From Dipteris shenzhenensis (Eukaryota > Polypodiophyta > Polypodiopsida > Gleicheniales): a DNA stretch of 64,000 bases. The notes under the pieces were generated by a model, which saw only the letters and a list, made by a program, of their open reading frames with translations, searched no databases and had not been told where the DNA came from. This document shows positions 50,159-63,484 of this stretch, piece after piece. Both the position numbers and the translations under genes were made by a program. How positions within the stretch are numbered: the stretch's first letter is position 1; the number at the start of each line of letters is the position of its first letter. The stretch lies in NCBI GenBank assembly GCA_047967505.1, contig CM106540.1, one strand, 5' to 3'.

Positions 50159-52390
50159 AGTCCAATACAAAATATCCAACTTGTATCTCTAAAGAAAGGT
50201 TTTGTTGGAACCAAACCATGGCTGGGGTCTTGGGGGGGGCTAGTCAAGTTGCCACGTGGACTTCTTCATCATGGCCACCTATATGCAGAGATTAGGGTGG
50301 CTTTTAGAGGTTGTTGTTGGCAATGTTTGGTCTTGGAGTTTTCAAGGAGATTTATGATAAATCTATGGCAGTTTTAGTGTGGCGTTCCTGCCCTCTAATG
50401 CATATGGCTCGTGTGCTTGATAACTCTTGCTCTCTTGAGATGTAGATTTCTTTCATTCATGGAGTTAATCATGAATAAATAGATCGGAATGATTGTGCAT
50501 TGTTTCTACTCTACATTCAACCATTGGAGCCACATTGGTCAGGCTTCTGATTAACAATATCTTGAACATTGTGTTCCCAAGCCATTGCTCCTTTGTTTTA
50601 GGGGACACCTCTTTCTAGCTAGTTAATCTAATCTATGCACCCCTTTCACTTTCTGTAGGCCATTTCTCAAGTTAGAGAGCATCAGCTCTTAGAATTGCAT
50701 CTCTCGAGGTGTTCGTAGAGCTGTTACTCTACAAACTTTAGGGTGCATGCTAAATCTTATGACGAATCAAGACTGGTATCCAACTAAATGGTCTAATGTT
50801 TCTGCCTTGAATGCTTCCACCAATCGTGACACCACAACTCACGTTCTTCGATTGGATGGTAATGATCAAATCGTGCATGTGCATCTTCTTCTTGCCACTT
50901 CTCTACTATAAGGATTCTTCTTTCTTCTCGTTGTTTCTCCCTTTGCAAATGTTTCAAAAGTGTCTTCTCATTCTTTTTGATAGCGTGCCATCTCTATCCT
51001 CAACCTACAATCTATTCCTTGTGCCTTGACTAGGCTTTTTAGCTTTCCTGTCTCGCAACCTCTCTCTGGTTCTCTTGCAAGCCATGGCAAGTTGCATGTT
51101 CTCATTGATGCCATGGCCACAATTATTTGAGAATAGACCCAAAGAAGCTGGCTTGTGAGGCAAGAAAAGAGAAGAAGACAACCTATTCAAATGAAGACAA
51201 TGCCAAACTAAAGTCTGTGCAAGGTCATGTCGAGGTGCGTGTGGGTTACAAGGCATTTACAGGGCAGGAGCAGGTTGCAAGTACTTAATATTCCAAGATT
51301 CGATGGGTGGGAGGTGTTAAAATTCCAAATTTGTGGGAGTAGGAAAATTTTCAGCCACCGCAAAATTGTATATCCCAAACAAGTGCAATATGGCCTAAAA
51401 TGCATCAAAACACAAATAGGCCAAGGGACATGCGATGTTGTGTATTATGAAATGCAATTACCTTTGGCATGCTTATGATCCATATAGCAAGCAAGTGCAT
51501 GGAAAAAGAAACAATTCAAAATTGTAAATATTGTTGGATTTATTAAATAATCTTTGCACATGCACAAATTGCACATTTTCAAGTTCTTCTGTTTTAGGGT
51601 GAATCTATATACCAATATCAACAACTATAAATGTTTCAAAACCACCATGTAGTAGTCCCACTAGTTTGGATTCAAATTTTTCAATTCGTTTTGTTTTTAA
51701 ATAAATCAAAAAAATGTTATGGAGTGTGCCCTCAAATCGGTGTGCATCACTTTAGCACAACATTAGAGGCCCATTAACCCATACCTAATGTTCTCATTTA
51801 TGTGTGTCCTTGAGTTGTCTCATTTATGTGTGTCCTTGAGTTGAGGAGAACTTCACAATGCATTCTTTTGAAAGATTACTTGGATGCATGTATGTACAAA
51901 ACAAATTTTTGACATTTTTGAACGAATTGCTATATCCTATAGTCTTCAGGATGCATGCTTCACATGCAACATAGTACTTTTGATGATTTAATGGTATGGT
52001 TCCAAATCTTTATTCTATAATTTTGTGGTCTCACGTTCAAGTTTGGAATGTGTACTACAACTTGAAGATAAATTTTTTCAAATACCATTGAGCAATGCAT
52101 AAGTTATGGGCCATGCAATATACCTATATAATACAGATTTTTCCCTAAACCTCACCAAAATTGGCTACACCCAAGCCTGGCAATGACCCTCCATCATCAA
52201 ACTTCTTTGGCTTCTATCAAAGGGTTTCTAATTTTTTCCCCAAATGTAAGACTTATATATTCAAAAATTTCACCCTCCTTGTGTTTTAAGAGATTTGAAA
52301 CTAAGTACCTACCTAGAGTTAAGAGCATCATTTTGAAAGGATTACTACAAAATAGAAACAAAAATATAATAGAAACAAGCATATCACTTG
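50159..52390. other. Unique sequence, no gene recognised
   Basis: Frames on both strands are short and show no domain or consistent splice structure. A 26-bp tandem duplication CTCATTTATGTGTGTCCTTG... lies at 51,792-51,845. Part of 50,310-50,790 might be decayed retroelement, but I cannot support a family. Confidence 0.5.
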
Positions 52391-52394
52391 AGTC

Positions 52395-52995
52395 GTACCT
52401 AGCCTTGATAGTGGCAACTAGCACTAGCATATGATAGTGATTACTAGTAGCCATAGGTGCTAGTTAGCATATGATTGGTAGCAAGCATTGCAAGTGTTAA
52501 TTAGTGTTGTAGGTGCTAACTAGCATTGTAGGTGGTAACTAGTGCATCCATAATTTCATGTTGGTGCTAACTAGCATATCATTCTAGGTGCTAACCCTCA
52601 TTACGGGTGCTAACCAACATAGCAATGTAGGTGTGATGTATGTGCTAACAAGCATAGCATTGCATGTGCTAACCAACATTGTAGGTGCTAAGAAACGTTG
52701 TTGGTGTTAACCAACATCTCATTGTAGGTGCTAACCAGCATAGAATTGTAGGTGCTAATCAACATTCCAAGTGCTAGCTTAAGTGTCACTAGCATATGAC
52801 TACACTGACCAGTAGTACCTATGCTATCTAGCATACATGGTAACTAGCAATGTAGGTGCCCAGCAAGCATTACAATTCTAACAAGCACTACATGTGCAAA
52901 CTACCATATGATAGTGATAAATAGGTAGAAGTAAGAGTGGTAAACAATATGTGATAGTGGTAAATAGTGTATGATAGTGGTAACTAGCATATCAC
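52395..52995. repeat. Degenerate ~20-bp minisatellite TAGGTGCTAACTAGCATTG
   Basis: About 25-30 loosely conserved units with core GGTGCTAACYARCAT, shifting at the right end to AACTAGCATATGATAGTGGT. Boundaries are gradual. Confidence 0.8.
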
Positions 52996-52999
52996 ACTC

Positions 53000-53700
53000 G
53001 TAAGTAGCATATGTCTATGGTGTAAGAAAACAATACAACGTCTGTGCTCAACAAATAACAGGATTTGGTATGCAAGAGAGAAAAGCAAATAGTATGGAGA
53101 ATCAAAAATTTGATTACTATAAAACTGATACAATAGATGGCGATGCCTCCCAACCGTGCGCTCTTATGTGAGAAGCTTCGATGGCGTGCTGGAAACAATA
53201 GAGGACGGAGGCTGGATGCTAAGGAATCAGGGTTGCTGTAGCCAGTGATGATGATGGGCTTCACGGGCTTACTCTTATATAGCCAGCAGTCATAGTTGTT
53301 TTGGGCAGCCCAAAACGGCTAACTAGAGGTCGGTCCCAAAATAGGCCATCGACCACACTTTAGAACCATGGTGTAGGATAGAGCAACTAACCTACGTACT
53401 CCATTCCAAGATCATCTAGGGCTCCAAATGGGCCCCGTAGCCCAAGAGTGGGGGCTACCCCAAGAAATGCTCCGTCTACCCTCAGTGCGCTCAGTCATGG
53501 AATGCCTTTCCACACTTGCATGTAGCCTAATTGGCAGTGTGCCAATTCTATCTAAAGCCGTCTAGCCATCAGGCCACACATGGCCCCCATCTGGTGTCTA
53601 AGCCTGGACCTATCGAATAATCGAGCTACTCAAATGCCTTCTCCTCATATGGGGGCTTACAAGTAGAGTTAGTTGGTTCTCGCATAGTTAAACAAGAGTG
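53000..53700 (-). repeat. Probable 3' LTR region of copia element 2
   Basis: Downstream of the RNase H stop on the minus strand there is a TATA-bearing segment (GGCTATATAAGAGTAAGCCC, about 53,262-53,281). Further on is a purine-containing AAGCCCCCATATGAGGAGAA near 53,650 that could be the polypurine tract. A 3' LTR is expected in this position. Exact ends and a matching 5' LTR were not found. Confidence 0.45.
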
Positions 53701-53705
53701 GAGCA

Positions 53706-54530
53706 TCAATGTTCACTCGCAAGTGAACTTACTTTTTTCGGCCCAATGCCAAGTCGATGAAGATGCCTCTCCAGCAAGTCTCTTCCAAGAGCCTTCGTGA
53801 AGATGTCCGCAGCATTCTCTGTAGTCAAACGGTACACCAAGTCAACCTCTCCATCCATGATGAGCTCACGTACAAAGTGATATTGAATCTCAATGTGTTT
53901 TGTGTGAGCATGGTACATAGGGTTCTTGGCAATTGCCATGCAACTCTGCTGATTGTCACATGATAACTGCGTAGGCTTGTTCTGCACTGCACCCATGTCC
54001 CCTAAAATCCTCCTTAACCACACTGCCTCACAAGAAGCAAAACATGCTGATTTGTACTCAGCCTCGGTAGAAGAAAGAGCAACTATAGGTTGCTTCTTGG
54101 TGACCCATGACACAGCTCCAAATCCAAGTGAGAAATAGTAACCTATCACTAATCTCCTGCTGTCCACGTCTCCTACCCAACCCGAGTCACAAAATCTGAT
54201 CAAGATGTTGCCCTTGGTATAGGTGATGCCATAATCAAGTGTGCCTTTGATGTATTTCAGCACCTGCATCCCTGCCCTCCAATGGTTCTCTTGGGGCTTA
54301 TTGGAAAACTTGCTTAGTACACCAATCGCAAAATTGATGTCCGGTCGTGTGTTGCACAAGTAAATCAAACTGCCCACAAGACTTTTGTACTTCGCTTCAT
54401 CCACCAGTGGTGATGAATCCTCATTTGAGAGCTTCACGTCAACCTCCATAGGGGTGCCAACTGTCTTGCACTCAGCCATGCCAAATGCCTTCAGTATCTC
54501 TCCAGCATACTTCAGCTATGAGATGAAGAT
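53706..54530 (-). pseudogene. Ty1/copia RNase H and C-terminal end, intact frame but orphaned
   Basis: The open frame (ATG at 54,479, and upstream to about 54,530 as YAGEILKAFG) reads YKSLVGSLIYLCNTRPDINF, MQVLKYIKGTLDYGITY, then the RNase H domain: FCDSGWVGD, VALSSTEAEYKSACFASCEA, LSCDNQQSCMAIAKNP, HTKHIEIQYHFVREL and TENAADIFTKALGRDLL. The acidic catalytic positions D, E, D, D are all present with no stop over 257 residues. This domain removes the RNA strand during reverse transcription. The reverse transcriptase and everything upstream are missing at the boundary with the repeat block at 54,545, so it cannot act on its own. Confidence 0.88.
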
Positions 54531-54544
54531 CTATTTTGTCTCTT

Positions 54545-54712
54545 GCCACACTTTACTCCCCCTAAACCCTTAGCTCCTCAACCCTTAAACTCCATGATCT
54601 ACGAGGGAGATGAGTTATCCACCATGTACTCTACCGTGAAGTTTGGATCCTCCTTCTAAACCTTGGAACCTCCTTCGAACCCTGGAACCTCTCCTAAACC
54701 CTAAAACCTCTG
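54545..54712 (+). repeat. Direct copy of the 46,785-46,990 block
   Basis: CCCCTAAACCCTTAG, TTAAACTCCATGAT, ACGAGGGAGA, CCACCATGTACTCTACC and CTTCTAAACCTTGGAACCTC all recur in the same order and orientation as at 46,785-46,990, with fewer copies of the terminal unit. Confidence 0.75.
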
Positions 54713-55007
54713 TGTGTGTTGAGCTACTTATGTAGCAGCTCTCCATTGTCATAGAGGGAAGGATACGACTGTGCATCGCCTCCCTTTTCAATAACTTTGT
54801 AAAGCTGTGTGGCTATTAGATAGTAATTGTAGGCCTTCACAACAACCCCCGTAGGGATGTGTGGAGGCCTCTAGTTTCTTTTAAATTCAAGCAATACATA
54901 TATTGAGAGGTTTTCATAAGAGCTTTACATTCACTGTACCTCGATATTTCATGTGAGTTCAATTGCTTTGTATGAGAATCTTTTAAATCATTCAACTCTC
55001 TTTCTAC

Positions 55008-55041
<34 letters not shown>

Positions 55042-55200
55042 CTCTCTGCGCCATGCAGTGACACTCTCTCCCTACCTCTTTTTATCTCCCTAACTTTTCT
55101 ATCTCTCTCTCTCTGCCATGCAGCGACACTCTTTCCCTACCTCTTTCTCTCCCTAACTTTCTCTCTCTCTCTCTCTGTGGTAGTGGCACTCTCTCCCTAT
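54713..55200. other. Unique AT-rich stretch and (CT)n tracts
   Basis: No gene. (CT)n tracts lie at 55,010-55,040, 55,090-55,115 and 55,153-55,177. They are linked by three copies of a unit GCCATGCAGTGACACTCTCT/CCCTACCTCTTT. Confidence 0.7.
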
Positions 55201-55589
55201 AGCCCAAAAATAAAGGTGGGCTAATTTTTAGAGCCTCAAATTTGATAAATTCGTCCAAAAAGTGGTAGCAGGGCTAGCCTTGTTAGAACCTTTTCTCTTT
55301 ATCTCCTCCCAAGGATCTAGTTGCCTCCTTGAGATGCCTCAACATTGCTCTCAACTTAAACGTCTACTTGCATGCAACAAGCTCTGAAGTATGGATCTTT
55401 GAGGGCTTTTCTTTAAGGATACCCTTCTTGTGATTAGCTTCAAGGAGAATTTCATCCTTATCATCAAAGTTCAAACCAAGAAGAGAAGATGTTGCCACAA
55501 AACCACCTACAACCGTTGCATTTGATCATTTTCCTTCTTTAGGGATGAACTTGATAAGGGCTAATTCCCTTCTTTCAAGGACCAACTAG

Positions 55590-56505
55590 ATGTCAACTCA
55601 GCCACCTTTCCCACAAATTTCCCCTTCCTTTCCACTTTCTTTCAGCTGTTCTTTGATCGACAAGGCACCACCCACATCTAAGTTGATTCCACACCCTTTT
55701 CAAGGGTCTTACCATCACCCTCCTTGTGCTCCTCAAATGATTTATGAACATTATCTTCCAACACATCTTGCTCCCCCACATGCAATTCTCCTCCAATTGC
55801 TTATATCTCACTATGCACTCGATCTAGGTAGATGTGGGCATTCGACATCCAACTGATTTGGAATCTCTTGAGACATATCCCAAAAAATCCACAATTTTTT
55901 TGGCTTGAAAGGGGACCTTGCCAAAGCTAGAACAAGTAGAACTTTCCCCAATGTAGTTGCCAAACTACTAACATAATGCCTAGCCCACAGGGGAAGATTT
56001 GGGAAATCCACCCATATTTGGCATTTGTGTAATAATAATTCATCAACACTGAATATAAGGCTCCATGGAATAACCAAGACAGTTGTCCCCTCCAAAGATG
56101 AAGGAACAACCCACCAGATAATTACGAACCACTTTAGAGGAGTATTGTAGGAGAAAAAACCCCTTCCCCATGACTTTTGTCTCATACGCATTCAAAGGGA
56201 GGCCACACTGAAGCTCTAGAAAAGTCTCCAACTCCTTGAGAGATGAGAGCTCCCCATAAAGAACAAATAGATTCCCCCTCTAGCCAATCTCTCAACCTAA
56301 GGCCTCATTTTTCCCATAGGAATTGCATAACGTCTAGACTCTTGCCAATTCTTAGAGTCACTTCTCATCCTTTTGACATTCGCCTGCAAAACCAACCTCA
56401 CCTCCTCCTTGGGGACAAGAGATCAAACCCCTCCTCGCTATCCCTGACCCTTAGGCTTCTTTCCCACTGCCTCAATGAAAAAAATGATTTCATCCTTGTT
56501 GTCCT
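55590..56505 (-). pseudogene. DUF4283-like retroelement protein fragment, left part
   Basis: Minus-strand frames read FLELQCGLPLNAYETKVMGK, GGDNCLGYSMEPYIQC, then in the next frame TTVLVIPWSLIFSVDELL, CQIWVDFPNLPLWARHYVSS and LATTLGKVLLVLALARS. The segment vWvdfPnLPlwa...lat.lGkvl is the signature of DUF4283, an N-terminal domain of proteins derived from plant non-LTR retrotransposon ORF1. Frames shift several times and stops are present. The host sequence is interrupted at 56,505 by the LTR element and resumes at 61,877. Confidence 0.55.
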
Positions 56506-57062
56506 TGTTAACCCATTTCCAGGGTTAACATATTGGACATCCATGTTAGATTCCAACTAGGGTTTATGTGCACTTTTTGCACCACATTGTACATTATTTG
56601 TGCATGTAGCACATGGGTTGGACCCCTCTTAAATTATATGTTGAGAACTAGGTGTGGGGAAACCTCATTCCACTGGCCTTAGTTTTGGAGTCCACTTGTG
56701 TTCGCTTGCATAAGTGTACATAGTTGGGTCCTCTTCATCTCTTTGCTTTCTCAAAAACCAGTGAGTGTGAGACTCTTATGAGTGTGAGCAGCCCTTTGAG
56801 AGTTTTTATGCTTAGTTGAGGTTACTTCTGGCATAGGCACTAGAAGTGGCAAGAAGGAACTCTCAAAGGGCCGCTTACACTCTTATAAGTGTGAGCGAAC
56901 CTTTGAGAGTTTTTATGCTTAGTTGAGGTTCCTTCTTGCATAGGTGCCTAGAAGTGGAAAGAAGGATCAATTATTTTCATTAGATTACTTTATTCGTTTC
57001 AGTTTGGCATCCTACGTGACTTCCATCATCACGCGGACACGCAGTGGTGATTTGGATTAACA
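56506..57062 (+). repeat. Left LTR (557 bp, rearranged)
   Basis: Bounded by TGTTAAC and GTTAATCC-complement ends. It contains two copies of GAGAGTTTTTATGCTTAGTTG (about 56,800 and 56,905) where the right LTR has one related segment. Confidence 0.85.
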
Positions 57063-57082
57063 TTTTTGGTTCCGTTGCCAGG

Positions 57083-60230
<3,148 letters not shown>

Positions 60231-61055
60231 ATGGACCACGCATCACGATTGTATCTTTTGATAGTCCTTATGTGTGATGGCACTCTAGGGAATGCCACAC
60301 TTCTTGTCACCTCTACAGATTATCTCGACTTCATTCACCCTAAGTTTATACATGATGTCATGCAGTTTCATCTTTCTAGCGAGGCACCCCAAGATCTATC
60401 CTCACCGACAATTATCCCTCCGAGTCTTCATGATCCACCGATCGACACCCTGCAATTCTCTAGCACCCCTTCACTTCCTGATGCTTTAGAGACTCCTCTC
60501 CCTCTTATTGCCACATCATTTGAGAGGAAGTCTCTTTCTTCACCGACAGGCACATCATCGACATATCAAGAGGTGCCAACTTCCTCGTCCCCACTTTTGA
60601 GTGTTGTACTATTTGATTCATACCTACCATCATCTAATGCTAGAGTACCCATTCTTATTGCCTACATGTGGGGTTCATACATATTGTACTTTCGAGATTT
60701 GACTTGTGCTTCATCGACATCATCCTCATCGACTTGTGCTTCATCGACACTATCTTCATCGACCTCGTCATATCATGCACCTACACTTGGGGATCCCCTT
60801 GACTTCTCTATCCTCATTTGGGATGCAAGTGGAGTGGTGCGTAGTTTAGAGGTGGGGGAGTCTCCCTCATCTCGATTGACATCGACATGGATCGTGCAAT
60901 TCATTGACATATCCTCATCAGCCATCATTTCCCCGTTAGCCATATTTTTCTATTCCTTGTATTTTGCATTTGCATTGATGTACTTTTTAGATTCACGTTT
61001 TGAGGATGGAATGTACTTTACAGGTGGGGGCATGTTAACCCATTTCCAGGGTTAA
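60231..61055 (+). CDS. Unidentified 274-residue frame just before the 3' LTR
   Basis: A single uninterrupted frame starts at ATG 60,231 and runs into the first bases of the right LTR. The N-terminal half is Ser/Pro/Thr-rich. Around residues 155-180 there is a short Ser-Thr repeat (CASSTSSSSTCASSTLSSST). The C-terminal ~40 residues hold a hydrophobic stretch (SAIISPLAIFFYSLYFAFAL) that could span a membrane. No family is recognised. A frame between pol and the 3' LTR is known in some plant gypsy lineages, but nothing here shows homology to those proteins. Composition bias could also explain the open frame. Confidence 0.35.
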   Translation: MDHASRLYLLIVLMCDGTLGNATLLVTSTDYLDFIHPKFIHDVMQFHLSSEAPQDLSSPTIIPPSLHDPPIDTLQFSSTPSLPDALETPLPLIATSFERKSLSSPTGTSSTYQEVPTSSSPLLSVVLFDSYLPSSNARVPILIAYMWGSYILYFRDLTCASSTSSSSTCASSTLSSSTSSYHAPTLGDPLDFSILIWDASGVVRSLEVGESPSSRLTSTWIVQFIDISSSAIISPLAIFFYSLYFAFALMYFLDSRFEDGMYFTGGGMLTHFQG

Positions 61056-61871
61056 CATATCGACCATCCATGCTGGATTCCAACTAGAGTTTATGTGCAC
61101 ATTTTGCACCACATTGTATTACATTATTTGTGCACATAGCACATGGGTTGGACCGTAGGGTAGGAGGATTAGATCCACCTCCACATCCGATTGGTTATAA
61201 TCCGTGGAGCCTCTCATTGTACACCACATGGTACAAGGTTACCCCCTCTTGATCTATATATTAAGAGTTAGGTGTGGAGAGTCCTCATTTCATAGGCTCT
61301 AGTTTGGAGTCCACCTGTGTCTGCTTGCATGAGTGTGTACATAGTTGGATCCTCTTCATCTCTTTGCTTTCTCAAAAACTTGCGAGTGTGAGAGCCCTTT
61401 GAGATTTATTATGCTTGCATTGCTTCGTTGAGGTTCCTTCTTGCGTAGGTGCTAGAAGTGGCATAGCTTTCTTCTTTTCTAGGGTTGCTTGAGTGTGGTC
61501 ATGGTACTTAGCCATCGTCGAGTGTAAGATCCCACAATCAAGTAGCCATGAGTGAGTAGTGCTTGCTTGAAAGCTTGTGTACCGTGAGGTGTCTATAGAG
61601 GCCCATATCCTCACGTGTGGGCGTGGTGTAGGAGAGTTGGTGAAGAGGGTGAGAGCAAGAGTCGAGAGTTTGAAGTTATGCTTTTTGCCATTTGTTGATT
61701 TGTTAAGGTAGGTTAGGCTAGGTTGTTTAGGATCATTAGAATAGGTTAGGCTTCAGGTTTTCCATTGTAGGATAGATTCTTTTCATTAGATTACTTTATT
61801 GTATTCACTTCAGCCTCCTATGTCACTTCCATCGTCGTCACGCGGACGCCCGGTGGTGATTTGGATTAACA
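61033..61871 (+). repeat. Right LTR (839 bp)
   Basis: Starts TGTTAACCCATTTCC and ends GATTTGGATTAACA, with a TATA-like CTATATATTAAG at about 61,253-61,264. It is followed directly by the TSD GTCCT. Confidence 0.85.
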
Positions 61872-61876
61872 GTCCT

Positions 61877-62110
61877 CTTTTGTGTCAAAAGGGCTTTTCA
61901 CCTACCACCTTTGCAACCCTTCCCTCATAATAATTACCCTCCACCATCGAGCCTTCCTTGGGATTCTCCCCCCAAGCTCTTGGACTATTACATCTCACTC
62001 CTGCCTTGGGAGTGAGAGCTTGGCAAGGTGTGCCGTGCAATGCACGATTCGGCTCCTCTCCTTGCTTGAGTTCCTCCCTGTACATAGTTTTATTAAAGAA
62101 CTTGCATTAA
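61877..62110 (-). pseudogene. Host sequence of the LTR insertion, right part
   Basis: The minus strand reads PNRALHGTPCQALTPKAGVR, NYYEGRVAKVVGEKPF, then a stop before the TSD. By position it belongs to the same DUF4283-like fragment as 55,590-56,505. No independent motif confirms this. Confidence 0.4.
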
Positions 62111-62224
62111 AATAAGTAGTAACGGCATTGAAATTAACAAGAAAACAAGCTAAATATCATTCATAAGGCCTGCCTGAGATCGAAAAAGAAGATGAATTGA
62201 ATGTGCAGCATGGAAAAGGGGGCA

Positions 62225-62228
62225 GAAA

Positions 62229-62284
<56 letters not shown>

Positions 62285-62334
62285 AGGGAGGGTCAACCCG
62301 TGGTCTTGTCGCATTTTGAGGGCCTCATAGGAGG

Positions 62335-62375
<41 letters not shown>

Positions 62376-62425
62376 TGAAGGGAATAAATTAGCAATGAGA
62401 GAGGGAGAAAGAGAGAGGATTTGAA
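62225..62425. repeat. (GA)n tracts with GGGA units
   Basis: (GA)n at 62,228-62,278 followed by GGGAGGGAGG, and again at 62,336-62,371, with a duplicated GAGAGGATTTGAAGGG at 62,367-62,383 and 62,411-62,428. Confidence 0.9.
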
Positions 62426-62599
62426 GGGTTGATGTGGCTCCACGCGGAGAGAATCCCCTTTAAAAATGAGCTTTTGAAATGCCCATGGGCTTTACTTAGG
62501 CCTCCATATATGGTAGGCCAAAAAAGAAAGACTCGCCCACCCACTCATCCACCCATGGTCCTATTGAGGGGCACTTGCCTTGGACCTATGCTGCACGCA

Positions 62600-62660
62600 T
62601 CAAGGTTTGAACGCGGGCTGCCGCGTTGGTAGGGAGACACGCCTACCACTAGGTATCCAC
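62600..62660 (-). repeat. tRNA-derived SINE-like head
   Basis: On the minus strand GGATACCTAGTGGTAGGCGT carries an A-box-like TACCTAGTGG. About 35 bases on, GCGTTCAAACC is close to the pol III B box (GGTTCGAANCC). Box spacing fits a tRNA, but the acceptor and anticodon stems do not form a good cloverleaf, so it is more likely a tRNA-related SINE head or a tRNA pseudogene. No tail or TSD was found. Confidence 0.4.
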
Positions 62661-62679
62661 TGCAAAAGTAACACTTCTA

Positions 62680-63250
62680 AGTGTAAAAGTCCTTCCTCGA
62701 TGGAAAAAGGCCACGTGTGATGTCCCATTCACTGTTTTTGGCCTGCCCATAGGAAAGGCTATAGTAATCAGTTGGTTTTGGTGGAGATGATAAAATGCTA
62801 TTTTTGGCATGCTTGTTTTTGTCCTCATCCAATTGGTGCTTGCTATTTTTGTCCCCATTTTTTTCTCCCCCTTTCTCTCTCTCTTCTTCTTCCTCTTCTT
62901 CTTCTTATTCCAAGTAGCTATTTTTATCCTCATCCAATTGGTGCTTGTTATTTTTGCCCTACCCTGAGGAGGGAAGGCTTTAGTAAAGGTGTTTGTGTTT
63001 AAGAAAGGGAAAATGATGTGGATCTATTGCTATTTTGGTCCCCATTTTTTTCTCCCCCTTTCTCTCTCTCTCTCTTCTTGTTCTTCTTCCTCTTCTTCTT
63101 CTTGTTCTCTCAGCTTCCAGGGCAGCCTTTTGAATTTATTCCACTTGTTATCCCCATTTTTTTCTTACCGTTTCTCGTCTCTTCTTCTTCTTCTTGTTCT
63201 CTCTCTCACCTTCCAGGCAGGCCTTTTGAATGTATTCAACTTGTTTTGGG
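62680..63250. repeat. Two to three partial copies of a CT-tract-bearing unit
   Basis: ATCCAATTGGTGCTTG with TATTTTTG occurs at about 62,827 and 62,929. CCCCATTTTTTTCTCCCCCT with a CTCTCTCTTCTT tail occurs at 62,856 and 63,040. CTTCCAGGCAGGCCTTTTGAAT and a near copy lie at 63,113 and 63,210. The region is the immediate upstream flank of the PPR gene. Confidence 0.6.
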
Positions 63251-63484
63251 TTGTACGACTCGTCTATCGTATTTCACGTATTCGTTCTTGTTTGGTGATA
63301 AAATACCTTGCACTCCCATAGAGCGTCTGGAAAACATGAGTTGCAAAAGAAAATTAGACTATGCAGCCCTCTCGTCGCTCAGGTACGTCATAAGGAGGTC
63401 TGTGGTCGGAGAAAATATTTTTTCCCACTTTTGGCAATTTGTTCTGTTGTGGTTGACTGGTACAATCCAGGTCAGTTTAAAGAC

